The notes under the pieces were generated by a model, which worked only from the letters and a program-made list of their open reading frames with translations, was not told where the DNA came from and made no database searches. Positions 55,082 through 63,829 of a stretch of DNA of 64,000 nucleotides are shown here, piece after piece (position 1 is the first letter of the stretch; each line of letters starts with the position of its first letter). The translations under genes and the position numbers were made by a program. Origin of the DNA: Neorickettsia risticii str. Illinois (GTDB lineage: Bacteria; Pseudomonadota; Alphaproteobacteria; Rickettsiales; Anaplasmataceae); contig NC_013009.1 of assembly GCF_000022525.1 (NCBI RefSeq), positions 124,001 to 188,000 on the forward strand, written 5' to 3'.

Positions 55082-56230
55082 ATGCGTATTTTCAACATTG
55101 CTACGGTTTTAATAATCATAGTAGTTTTCATATGGGTGGATCATATTCCTTTGAACATCCGTTCAGCTATGTATGCGGTCAGCTTAACGATTCAGGATGT
55201 GATTTTAATGATCTTGCCTTTTGTGATTTTCAGTGCTCTGCTCGACTTGATAGTAAAGATGAGAGCGAAAGCATCGGGTTTGCTTGTTTCTTTTGTCTTT
55301 TTCGTTACAGCTTCAAATGTAGTGGCGATCTGTCTTGCCTATTTGGTTGGACGTATCTTTTTACCAGATGTTCAAAGCATTGTTGATGAGTCTGTTGCTG
55401 TACTTACACCTATGTGGAGGTTGTATCTTCCTCAATTGATACGCACGGAGTACGCAATGCCACTGAGTGTTGTTATAGGAACCGTGCTGCTTATGGTATT
55501 TGGTGATAGGGTGAATTTCTTGAATGATAAATTGTACAATGCCTGCAACTTTTTATTAAACAAAATCATTATGCCGGTGATACCGATCTTTATTGGTGGT
55601 CTGGCAGTCAAAATTGCGAGTGATAAGATGCTACAGCCTGTGATAGATCACTATTCAGTGATGTTACTTGTCATCCTGATTAGTTCTATTTCATATTCCT
55701 TGTTTTGGTATTTAATCCTAACTGGAAAAAAGATAGGTTCTGTTATTTTAAATGTTGCACCTGCACTGATTACTGCGTTTACGACCATGTCAAGCGCGGT
55801 GACTCTGCCGGCTCTGTTGATTGCAACAAAGAAAAATACTGACGACTCGCATGTGGCGAGTGCTATCTTGCCTCCAGCGGTGAACTTCCACGTCATGGGT
55901 GATACATTCAATATTACGATCACCTTAATGGCTATTCTCTTTACCTTTACAGGTAAAGTGCTGGGCGTGTACGATTTGTGCATATACATTTTCTACTTCA
56001 TAGTTTACCGCTTTGCCACTGTGGGTATCCCAGGAGGGGGAATAATAATTTTATTGCCTTTCTTTAGTTCACGCCTTGGATTCACGCCAGAAATGTTGAC
56101 GCTCATTACGACTTTGTACGTTGTTTTTGATCCTTTTCAGACGGTGCTTAACATTTTCGGTAATGGTGCCTTCGCGATTTTTTTCAGTAAGTTGTACAAG
56201 GGTAAAAGGACAGCCACAGTTAGCAAATGA
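55082..56230 (+). CDS. Dicarboxylate/amino acid:cation symporter (DAACS)
   Basis: A 382-residue polytopic carrier of the GltP/DctA family that takes up glutamate, aspartate or C4-dicarboxylates with sodium or protons. Eight membrane helices and two re-entrant loops are expected. The serine-rich hairpin is present as TTMSSAVTLPAL and the second conserved stretch as LPPAVNFHVMGDTFNI; GIPGGGIIILLPFF is the later loop. Glutamate and glutamine are the main carbon source of these bacteria, so this carrier may be central to their energy supply. Its stop overlaps the recF start. Confidence 0.88.
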   Translation: MRIFNIATVLIIIVVFIWVDHIPLNIRSAMYAVSLTIQDVILMILPFVIFSALLDLIVKMRAKASGLLVSFVFFVTASNVVAICLAYLVGRIFLPDVQSIVDESVAVLTPMWRLYLPQLIRTEYAMPLSVVIGTVLLMVFGDRVNFLNDKLYNACNFLLNKIIMPVIPIFIGGLAVKIASDKMLQPVIDHYSVMLLVILISSISYSLFWYLILTGKKIGSVILNVAPALITAFTTMSSAVTLPALLIATKKNTDDSHVASAILPPAVNFHVMGDTFNITITLMAILFTFTGKVLGVYDLCIYIFYFIVYRFATVGIPGGGIIILLPFFSSRLGFTPEMLTLITTLYVVFDPFQTVLNIFGNGAFAIFFSKLYKGKRTATVSK

Positions 56231-57276
56231 GGCCTTATATTACGGAAGTCCTGCTTAAGGATTTTCGTAATCATGCTTTTTGGACGGCGTCATTTGAATG
56301 CAGGCATGTCTTGCTTTGTGGTAAAAACGGTGCCGGCAAAACAAGTATACTCGAAGCTATATCAAAGTTATCTCCTGGGTTGGGGCTCAGATCTGCGAGT
56401 AATACCGAGATGATTCGATCTGGGTCTCTTTCCTGGGAGGTAAGTCTGAAATTTGCCGGTAGCGCTGACTTGAGGGGAGTCGGAATGAGCTATTGTGAGG
56501 ATAAACGAATTACTCAAATAAATGGGAAGTCCGTTCAGTGTTTCAAGAAGGTAATTGACCTTGTCAAGGTGATGTGGCTCACCCCGCAGATGTCTAATTT
56601 GTTTACTACTGATAAGTCTGTCAGGAGAAGGTTTTTTGACCGTATGGTTGCACTTTCTGAACCTCAGCACCTTGAGAATCTTGTGATGTACGAACGTTTT
56701 AAGTCGGAACGTCTGAAGATTCTTAACGCAGGTGCATCCAAAATGTGGTTAGATGTTAATGAAAAAAAACTAGCAGAGTTATGCATAGCTATTACTGATG
56801 CCAGAGTGAGTTTCATCCGACAATTGATGAGTAATTTTCCTTCTAGAGGTTTTGGTTCTCTAGAAATTAAGTTACTCTGTCCTGTCGCAAGTGCAATTGA
56901 TAAGGTAGGTTCGTCTCAGCAGATGCAGAGTATTCAGTCCGCTCTTGAGAGAAGTAGAGCTGTGGATACTGTTACTGGAAAGATGCAATTTGGTGTACAC
57001 CGAACAGACTTTCTTGCTACAGTACGACAAGGAGACAATACCGCTAGATGCTATTCTACTGGGGAGCAAAAGTTGCTTATTTTGGGGATAATGCTTGCTG
57101 CCGGTGAACTAATAGACATAATACTTTTAGATGATATTTTTGCTCATCTAGATCCGCAAAACTCTTCAGCCTTCCTTTTGGAAGCAACTAAAAAAAATTG
57201 TCAGTTTTTTTTTAGTGATCTCGACAACAGCAAGTTCGTTGAGTTTGCAAATGTGATACATACTATTCCGGTTTAG
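56227..57276 (+). CDS. recF: DNA replication and repair protein RecF
   Basis: A 349-residue SMC-like ATPase that helps load RecA at gaps with RecO and RecR. Walker A is GKNGAGKTSILEAI, the ABC-type signature region is CYSTGEQKLLILGIML and Walker B is IILLDDIFAHLDPQN. The arm region TTDKSVRRRFFDRMV is typical of RecF. The ATG overlaps the symporter stop in ATGA, so both are read together. RecF is not linked to dnaN here, unlike in many bacteria. Confidence 0.94.
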   Translation: MRPYITEVLLKDFRNHAFWTASFECRHVLLCGKNGAGKTSILEAISKLSPGLGLRSASNTEMIRSGSLSWEVSLKFAGSADLRGVGMSYCEDKRITQINGKSVQCFKKVIDLVKVMWLTPQMSNLFTTDKSVRRRFFDRMVALSEPQHLENLVMYERFKSERLKILNAGASKMWLDVNEKKLAELCIAITDARVSFIRQLMSNFPSRGFGSLEIKLLCPVASAIDKVGSSQQMQSIQSALERSRAVDTVTGKMQFGVHRTDFLATVRQGDNTARCYSTGEQKLLILGIMLAAGELIDIILLDDIFAHLDPQNSSAFLLEATKKNCQFFFSDLDNSKFVEFANVIHTIPV

Positions 57277-57751
57277 TAGTTAGACTGATCTCGGAACGTG
57301 TATTGTGATGCTGAATGTACAGTCTAGGCCTGATGCATCATGCTAGTAAGTACTTAGGAGAGTAATAGACTGTGATAGGTATTTTATTTCGATCAGTAGT
57401 ATTTGTTGTAAGCGGTCTAGCTATATGAAAGTCTATCTGAAGAAGTTAGTCAGTTATCCTTAGGGATTACCTTTCATTTGTTTGTCTTGATGAGAAATTT
57501 TCGTTTGCGACTGCTTCGCATTAAACATTGTCCTGCTAATATTTCTAAATCGTGTTTCAGCGTCGTTTCTGCTGAGAGAAGTGGAATATGTAATAAGTGC
57601 TAAAGACTTCCGTTTACCTGATTGTTTTAAGCGAAAGTATGGTTATTTACAGAGAAACTTTTTTTGCATAAAGCCATTCTGGCTCGAAAAAATTTCACGA
57701 AAGCATTGACTATTTGTGCTAAACTTATGCTGGTCGTTCATCCTTAACTAG
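57277..57751. other. Intergenic region of ~475 bases, no gene recognised
   Basis: Contains a 37-codon frame at 57490-57603 (basic, ending GICNKC) without a clear ribosome-binding site, and a TTGACT at 57706 without a well-spaced -10 box. No RNA gene or strong hairpin seen. Confidence 0.35.
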
Positions 57752-58348
57752 ATGCGTGTTATTTCGGGTAAATACAAAGAGAGGAAGATAGGTCTCATAA
57801 AAGGTGTCGAAATTAGACCCACCATGGGGAAGGTGCGTGAAGCGCTTTTTAACATCATCTTACACGCGCGTTTTGTGACAAAGTTACCAGAAGAGATTCA
57901 CTTCCTTGATCTCTTTACAGGTACGGGTTCCGTTAGTATAGAAGCGCTTTCTAGAGGTTTTGCCAGTGTTACAGCGATTGATATTGATACGCGGTGCATA
58001 TATGCGAATCTCGAAAAAATGGCTATCCATGATGAAATCACCGTCATTGGCAGGGATGTAGTAAAGCTAGAGGAGTCAGGCAAACAATACGATGTTGTAT
58101 TCATGGATCCCCCATATAACGAGAAAACACCTAAATATCGTGCATCTCAGATAACTGAGAAGAGTTTTACAGGACTTCATGAACGTGGTTGGCTTTGTGC
58201 TGGAAGTATTGTCATTCTAGAGAAACACAAGAAAGAGATATTTGAATTAAAGCATCGTGCCTTTGAGCTGATTGATTCAAGGAGATATGGGATGGCCGAG
58301 TTGCTGACATTCATTTATAAAGGATGCGATTCGCCGCCAAAAGAGTAG
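57752..58348 (+). CDS. rsmD: 16S rRNA (guanine-N2)-methyltransferase RsmD
   Basis: A 198-residue AdoMet-dependent enzyme predicted to methylate G966 of 16S rRNA. The N-terminus MRVISGKYKERKI and RPTMGKVREALFNII are typical. The cofactor site is FLDLFTGTGSVSIEALSRG, and the N-methylation motif is DVVFMDPPYN. Length is normal for the family. It stands alone, followed by the palindromic elements before bolA. Confidence 0.94.
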   Translation: MRVISGKYKERKIGLIKGVEIRPTMGKVREALFNIILHARFVTKLPEEIHFLDLFTGTGSVSIEALSRGFASVTAIDIDTRCIYANLEKMAIHDEITVIGRDVVKLEESGKQYDVVFMDPPYNEKTPKYRASQITEKSFTGLHERGWLCAGSIVILEKHKKEIFELKHRAFELIDSRRYGMAELLTFIYKGCDSPPKE

Positions 58349-58386
58349 AAACTTGAGTGTTCTTTATTTTCGCAGGTTTAGCTTTG

Positions 58387-58418
58387 TCCGGGATTTGCTG
58401 AATTCAGCAAATCCCGGA
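58387..58418. repeat. 32-bp perfect palindrome
   Basis: TCCGGGATTTGCTGAA is followed directly by its reverse complement, with no loop. There is no T-run on either side as a terminator would need. It could be a dyad-binding site for a dimeric regulator or a cruciform. Confidence 0.9.
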
Positions 58419-58424
58419 ATATAA

Positions 58425-58470
58425 AAGGGTTAATATGAATTGATTACTTGTATTCTTTGTGTTAACCCTT
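58425..58470. promoter_or_regulatory. Inverted repeat AAGGGTTAA ... TTAACCCTT before bolA
   Basis: A nine-base inverted repeat (58425-58433 and 58462-58470) with 28 bases between the arms, 30 bases upstream of the bolA start. It may be an operator for bolA-grxD or a leader hairpin. Confidence 0.4.
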
Positions 58471-58499
58471 GATGGTAGTTTTGCGCGATCGGAGTCGTT

Positions 58500-58745
58500 G
58501 TGCCCGTTGAAGAGAAGGAGATCACAAGGCTGCTTTTGGATGCGTTTCCCGATGTGGATCCTGAGACTGATATGCATCTTGTTGACACTGTTGGTGATAA
58601 AGATCATTACCTCCTTAAGATCCGGTCTACATCTTTTGCTGGTAAATCAGCGGTGGAGCGCCACAGGTTAGTAGTTTCAGCGTTGGGAGAGATTCTTAAG
58701 GGAAGGCTCCACTCGATTTCTATTGAGACTAAGGTTAAGAGTTAA
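58500..58745 (+). CDS. BolA-family protein
   Basis: An 81-residue BolA-type protein with a GTG start. The fold marks are the central HYLLKIRSTSFAGKSAVERHRLVVSAL with the conserved His near residue 55 and the closing LHSISIETKV strand. BolA proteins form [2Fe-2S]-bridged heterodimers with CGFS monothiol glutaredoxins, and the grxD gene begins 21 bases later, so the two almost certainly act together in iron-sulfur trafficking or sensing. The start lies after the palindromic elements. Confidence 0.88.
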   Translation: MPVEEKEITRLLLDAFPDVDPETDMHLVDTVGDKDHYLLKIRSTSFAGKSAVERHRLVVSALGEILKGRLHSISIETKVKS

Positions 58746-58766
58746 AAAATACGCAGTGCGTTTATC

Positions 58767-59087
58767 ATGAGAGAGATTTTTGCGAAAATAGAGGGAATAG
58801 TTGGGCGACATGACGTTGTGCTTTTTATGAAGGGTACATCTGAGATGCCGATGTGTGGATTTTCAGGTGCTGTTGTCAATATTCTCAAAGCTTTAGGTGT
58901 CACCTTTTATGGGGTGAATGTCTTAGAGGATCCTGAGTTAAGGGAAGGAATAAAGAAGTTTGCAGATTGGCCGACCATCCCGCAGTTATACGTGAAAGGT
59001 GAGTTTATTGGCGGATGTGATATCGTCAGGGAGATGTACGAGAGCGGGGAATTGCAGACTCTTTTTGAGAATAGTTTAGCTGGCTGA
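58767..59087 (+). CDS. grxD: Monothiol glutaredoxin (Grx4/GrxD)
   Basis: A 106-residue CGFS-type glutaredoxin. The active site is [10 protein letters not shown] with Cys30. The glutathione-binding [19 protein letters not shown] and the C-terminal MYESGEL match GrxD. It binds a [2Fe-2S] cluster with glutathione and delivers it to target proteins. It forms an operon with the BolA gene. Glutathione is supplied by the product of gshB at 43621. Confidence 0.95.
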   Translation: MREIFAKIEGIVGRHDVVLFMKGTSEMPMCGFSGAVVNILKALGVTFYGVNVLEDPELREGIKKFADWPTIPQLYVKGEFIGGCDIVREMYESGELQTLFENSLAG

Positions 59088-59164
59088 AAAGCTGTCTCCG
59101 ACTCCCCTTATTAACAAGGGTGGCAAAGTTTTCCTTTTGCAGGGTTGCGTTGTGTCCACCAGAT

Positions 59165-60208
59165 CTAATGTACGTGCCTTTTAGACATAGACATCGAAAC
59201 AGCATTCAATACCCAGGTCAATATGAAGAGCGTCATACCTAGTGCATATGCAGACAGACTCTCTTCAGTATTTAGTGTCTGGTCACCTGTTAAGATTGTG
59301 ACAATCTGGACGGTCACCGTAGTGACTGTGTGGAGTATGTTGTAATCGATATTTGCTGAAATTCCGGTCAGCATGAGCACTACCATGGTCTCGCCCAGTG
59401 CTCTTGAGAAACCTAAGAGAACAATTGCGACTATTCCAGGTAGGCAGTTTGGCAAGACTGCTCTTAATATGATTTCGGTCTGTGTGCTACCAAGTGCTGC
59501 GGCGCCGTAATATAGGCTTTTCGGTGTTGTACGTAAAAGGTCGTCAGTGAGGGATGTGATAAGAGGAATGACCATAATGCCTATGACTATCCCAGCAGAT
59601 AAAGCACTTTCAGTTGAAATGTTTAGGTGCAGAAGGTGTCCGAGTTTTTGTACCAAGGCCGGCACAAATGTCAGGGAAAAGTAGCCGTATATGACGGTTG
59701 GTATGCCAGCCATTATTTCTATTATCGGCTTGATCACATTTCTCACCTTTTTTGGTATGAAGTAGGTTAATGCTATGGCTGCTCCTATACCTATAGGTGT
59801 GCCAACTATACTACCAATTAAAGCCACCATTGTTGTTCCAAAAAGTAGTGGTAGTATACCGAAGAGTTTTTCGACTTGCCCGTCCACAATTGTTCCGTTT
59901 GGTGCCCAGACGGTCCCAAAAAAGAAATCCGTTGGCGAAACCACACGGAAGAATGAAACTGTCTGCGTCACAAGTGACAAAATGATCAATGCTGTGACCA
60001 TCGAAGTTGCGATCAACGCAACTGCAGCACACAAGACAAATGTTCTCTTTGACCAGAGCAAAAGAGCAAAAAAAATACCCAGAAATAGGATAAAGGTACT
60101 ACTAAAGGAAAAAGCTAATACTGCAGACACGAGTAGCATCAACGCTGTATTTAGTCTAATTGCACGACTTGTACTATCCACAAAATCACGACCGCCTTTC
60201 CGCTCCAA
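59165..60208 (-). CDS. pstC: Phosphate ABC transporter permease PstC
   Basis: A 347-residue inner-membrane subunit of the phosphate importer. Six or more membrane helices are visible. The conserved permease loop reads GAAALGSTQTEIILRAVLPNCLPGI, the site that couples to the ATPase PstB. The sequence from FGILPLLFGTTMVALIGSIVG and AGIPTVIYGYFSL follows PstC more than PstA. An N-terminal stretch of about 80 residues adds extra hydrophobic segments. No pstA, pstB or pstS gene is next to it, so the system is scattered or reduced. Confidence 0.85.
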   Translation of the reverse strand: MERKGGRDFVDSTSRAIRLNTALMLLVSAVLAFSFSSTFILFLGIFFALLLWSKRTFVLCAAVALIATSMVTALIILSLVTQTVSFFRVVSPTDFFFGTVWAPNGTIVDGQVEKLFGILPLLFGTTMVALIGSIVGTPIGIGAAIALTYFIPKKVRNVIKPIIEIMAGIPTVIYGYFSLTFVPALVQKLGHLLHLNISTESALSAGIVIGIMVIPLITSLTDDLLRTTPKSLYYGAAALGSTQTEIILRAVLPNCLPGIVAIVLLGFSRALGETMVVLMLTGISANIDYNILHTVTTVTVQIVTILTGDQTLNTEESLSAYALGMTLFILTWVLNAVSMSMSKRHVH

Positions 60209-60408
60209 GGTTTACACACTTCTTGTGCTTTTTCTAGTAATTCTGATTAGTATATGTACAAAAATGGTCTACCTATTACATGGGTGAGGAGGTGATATGA
60301 ATAGTCTACAAGTATGTGGAATAGGAACTGAGTTACTGTTTGTTTCCTGGTTAAAAAGTGTTATAGCTTGTTAGAACCTTTAGTAAGTTTTTTATAGAAT
60401 CGTGCTTG

Positions 60409-61347
60409 ATGTTTGATTTCACACGTGTTTTGTATCTTAAGTTTATAGGGAAATTCACTTTTTCGTTCGTTTGTTTTTTGCTTTTCTTGGTTCCTGCACT
60501 AGCTGTGCCAAGAATTGGGATTTTCTCTACGGACTTATATGTTTATGAGCGTGAAGCTTTTGGAGTAGAAAAATTTTTTAAACTTCCAGAGGCACTTGGG
60601 CATGACTTTGAAGTTGTGATGGTAGATTACAACTTAATTCATTCCGATTACCTTAAGAAAAACAAAAAAGTTCCGTTGGAGAAGGTGCTTGAGAATGCCC
60701 TAGAAGTAAAAGGAGTGAAACACCTGATCTTGCCAGGTGATGTGTACAATGTGCATATGTCTCCCTTACATCCAACTTCCACAAAGGGCCATATGTACAA
60801 AGCGTTGCTTGGACTTGTAAAAGAAAATAAGGTCTCCATCTTTGGAATTTGTGGAGGTATGCAACAATTTTTTAACGCCGATGGTATTCGCATATTGAAT
60901 CTATTGCAAATGGGTATTGCGGAACCTCATAAAAAGCAGAAAGATCCAAATTCAGCGAGCACCCCAAGCCCATATCCGGATAGGTTGATCAGAAAAGTTA
61001 TGGTCAATCCTGCAAGTAAAGTAGGTGCGATTATTTCTCAGGTACCTCTTGAGGTCACAGCGAATGGCTGGTTGATCCTTTATGTTCCGGAGCTGCATTC
61101 AGAAGGTGTTGCGCTCGATAAGGATAATCTCAAAACGCTGCGAGATTCTGGTTACAACGTGGTTGGCTTTGCTGAAGATGGTGTCATTGAAATTGTGGAA
61201 GATCGGCACGGTAATTTTTATTTTCAGCCCCATATAGAGAGTTTTTTGCTTGAATTTACGCCGGAAAAAATAAGTGAGCTGCCGGAGAAATTACTAAGCA
61301 GTGTTGATGCAGCGAAGTATTTGCTTCTCCATTTCATCGGGTCGTAA
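60409..61347 (+). CDS. Exported class I glutamine-amidotransferase-like protein (peptidase C26 family)
   Basis: A 312-residue protein with a signal peptide or anchor (FTFSFVCFLLFLVPALAVP, residues 15-33) followed by a gamma-glutamyl hydrolase/GATase1 fold. The nucleophile is Cys148 in FGICGGMQ, preceded by the oxyanion loop LPGDVYNVH. The catalytic His275 and Glu277 are in FQPHIES. Relatives split gamma-glutamyl bonds in the cytoplasm; the leader here would place the enzyme in the periplasm or outside. Preferred start is the ATG at 60409 (a TTG precedes it). Substrate unknown; gamma-glutamyl peptides or glutathione are possible. Confidence 0.78.
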   Translation: MFDFTRVLYLKFIGKFTFSFVCFLLFLVPALAVPRIGIFSTDLYVYEREAFGVEKFFKLPEALGHDFEVVMVDYNLIHSDYLKKNKKVPLEKVLENALEVKGVKHLILPGDVYNVHMSPLHPTSTKGHMYKALLGLVKENKVSIFGICGGMQQFFNADGIRILNLLQMGIAEPHKKQKDPNSASTPSPYPDRLIRKVMVNPASKVGAIISQVPLEVTANGWLILYVPELHSEGVALDKDNLKTLRDSGYNVVGFAEDGVIEIVEDRHGNFYFQPHIESFLLEFTPEKISELPEKLLSSVDAAKYLLLHFIGS

Positions 61348-61495
61348 CGTCCCTATATGTGCCGTATTTGTACCTGGAGTTGAATCGGATATAAGTTTTG
61401 CTGAAAAAATTTTCTTCGTATCTTAGTAGATATGTGCGGCTATCTAAACGGATTTCTCGGATGTTACTATTGTTTGCACTAGTTTCTGTATCGAG

Positions 61496-63625
61496 ATGCA
61501 CCTGAATGTCGTGCTTCCGCTCCCATTGGATAGTGGGTTTCTGTACTCTTCTGAGCATTTTGATGTGTATGTGGGTAGTCTTGTTAAAGTTGATTTCCGT
61601 GGGAGGAAAATAACAGGGCTTGTCACATCAATAGTACCAGAGGATGATCATGAATACGTTGTAAAAGAAATCTTGGCTGTAGAGAAGATACCGCCTTTTT
61701 CATCTGAGTATGTGCAATTTCTCTCTTGGATTGCGTGTTACAATTTCACCAGGGTTGGTTTGGTACTACGTTCCGCACTCATTAAGGATATTCCTGATAG
61801 TGCTGCATATATTTTGACTAACGATAATATTGAAAGATCCTCTTTAACCACGGCAATGTGCCGTGTGCTCGGGTTATTCAGGGGAAGTAGGTATATCACT
61901 TCGGATGCACTAGATGCAGCAAAGATCCAAAAGAAAACAGTGCAGAAACTTATCGATATTGGGGCAATAGAGCGTGTTCATGCAGCAATTAGTGAGATGA
62001 AAGCCGTACCGGAAGAGTTAAAAAAACTCGAGTTCGAGCTTTCCGATGAGCAGAGTGCTGCTAGAGAAAAAATCTGTATGGATGGGTTTACTGTATACCT
62101 TTTGGATGGTGTTACAGGTTCGGGTAAGACGTTAGTTTATCTTTCGGCTGCACTTGAGATTCTACAGCGGGACCCAGCTGCGCAAGTTATAATGCTTTTT
62201 TCCGAGATAGCTCTTGCTTCTTATGTTTTTGAGCGAGTCAAGAAAAGTTTTCTCGGGATGGTTGAAATTGTAGAATGGCATTCAGAACTCTCTCCTGCAC
62301 GTAGGAGAAAGAACTGGTATAAAGTCGTAACAAATAAAGCCAGACTGATTATTGGAGCAAGGTCAGCAATCTTACTTCCAATACCAAATTTACAAATGAT
62401 TGTTGTAGACGAAGAACACGATCAATCCTTCAAACAGGATCAAGGAGATTTTACATATAATGCCAGGGATCTGGCCATAATGAGAGGTAAGTTATTTGAT
62501 ATTCCAGTAATTTTATCATCAGCCACACCATCTTTGGAAAGCTATTATAATGTGCAAAAAAAAGGGTTTGTCCATCTTAAGTTGGAGCGCAGATTTGGCG
62601 GAGCTCAGCTTCCAGATGTAAAGGTAGTGGATATGCGCAAAGCTCAAAAAGTGAGTCAGCATATTTCTCATGAGTTGTATGAAGAATTGAAGCGTACTTT
62701 TGATTCTGGCATGCAGAGCCTTTTGTTTCTCAACAAACGAGGCTATGCATCGATAATAATATGTTCGAGTTGTGGTCATAGAATGAAGTGTCCCGACTGT
62801 ATTGCATGGCTAGTTGAACATAAACAGAACAACACACTTTTATGTCACTTGTGTGGTTTCAAACGCCCCATGATAACGAAGTGTGAGGAATGTTCATCGG
62901 ATACGATAATATCATTCGGTCCTGGAGTAGAGAAAATTGCCGAGGAAATTGGTGAAATCTTTCCAAGTAAGAAAGTGGTTATCATGAGTAGTGATACAAA
63001 GATTACTGAAAACATCGGAAAAATAGAAAAGGGTGATGTCGATATAGTGATTGGTACACAGATTATTGCTAAGGGTTATGATTTTCCCAGACTCACTCTT
63101 TTAGCAATCATTGACAGCGATGTTTCCATGCATGCAGGTGATTTGCGTAACTCGGAAAAGAGTTTTCAGATATTGCAGCAAGCTATCGGACGTGTCGGTA
63201 GGAGAAAAGTGTATCCTGGTAGGGTGGTGCTACAGAGTTATTCTCCAGATAGTGTTGTAATAGAGGCTTTAAAAAACAACGACAGACAAACTTTCTACGA
63301 AGAAGAGCTTAAAATGAGACTAGCTGAGGAAATGCCTCCTTTTAGTAGGCTCATTAGCATCATTATTTCTGGGTTAGTGGAAAACGAAGTCACTAAGTGT
63401 GCTAAGAAAATAGCAAAAGCTATTGTTCCGATGAGAGAGATAAACGTTTTTGGACCTTGCCCTGCTGCAATAGGGGTGAAAAAAAACCAATTTAGATATA
63501 GAATTCTTATTGTTGCCCCTAAAAATTTTTTCTCTCGTGCTATTTTAACAGATTTACTTGCTCGATTTACCACTGAGAAAAAAGTAGGGATACAGATTGA
63601 TGTGGATCCCATGTGTTTTTTGTGA
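61496..63625 (+). CDS. priA: Primosomal protein N' (replication restart helicase PriA)
   Basis: A 709-residue superfamily 2 helicase that reloads the replisome at stalled forks. The N-terminal DNA-binding part is followed by the helicase core with Walker A DGVTGSGKTLVYL, the DEEH box VVDEEHDQSFKQD and SSATPSLESY. Two zinc knuckles (CSSCGHRMKCPDC and CHLCGFKRPM, KCEECSS) lie between the helicase lobes. The C-terminal lobe has IGTQIIAKGYDFP and GRVGRRKVYPGRV. It is a little shorter than E. coli PriA (732) but complete. Confidence 0.95.
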   Translation: MHLNVVLPLPLDSGFLYSSEHFDVYVGSLVKVDFRGRKITGLVTSIVPEDDHEYVVKEILAVEKIPPFSSEYVQFLSWIACYNFTRVGLVLRSALIKDIPDSAAYILTNDNIERSSLTTAMCRVLGLFRGSRYITSDALDAAKIQKKTVQKLIDIGAIERVHAAISEMKAVPEELKKLEFELSDEQSAAREKICMDGFTVYLLDGVTGSGKTLVYLSAALEILQRDPAAQVIMLFSEIALASYVFERVKKSFLGMVEIVEWHSELSPARRRKNWYKVVTNKARLIIGARSAILLPIPNLQMIVVDEEHDQSFKQDQGDFTYNARDLAIMRGKLFDIPVILSSATPSLESYYNVQKKGFVHLKLERRFGGAQLPDVKVVDMRKAQKVSQHISHELYEELKRTFDSGMQSLLFLNKRGYASIIICSSCGHRMKCPDCIAWLVEHKQNNTLLCHLCGFKRPMITKCEECSSDTIISFGPGVEKIAEEIGEIFPSKKVVIMSSDTKITENIGKIEKGDVDIVIGTQIIAKGYDFPRLTLLAIIDSDVSMHAGDLRNSEKSFQILQQAIGRVGRRKVYPGRVVLQSYSPDSVVIEALKNNDRQTFYEEELKMRLAEEMPPFSRLISIIISGLVENEVTKCAKKIAKAIVPMREINVFGPCPAAIGVKKNQFRYRILIVAPKNFFSRAILTDLLARFTTEKKVGIQIDVDPMCFL

Positions 63626-63829
63626 GTTCTATATAAGTAAAATACTTTACATGAACTATAAAATTAATTACCCTACAAAGGTTCTGGTTTTGAACGCTGA
63701 AGTTTTTTGTTTGTGTATCGTCTGGTCCGTTTCTTTGCCTTATACTTGCTATAGCATTCTCTTTTTTGGACCTGCTACGCGCGCTTTTGCAGTAGATTCT
63801 TACCTTGTTTTCTGTCTTGGCTTGTAAAT

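Noticed and set aside
59105-59120. Five-base hairpin ccctt/aaggg between convergent grxD and pstC
   Set aside because: Stem too short and no T-run directly after it for a terminator call.
63651-63827. 58-codon frame with hydrophobic residues after priA
   Set aside because: No ribosome-binding site, no family, and no support beyond being open.
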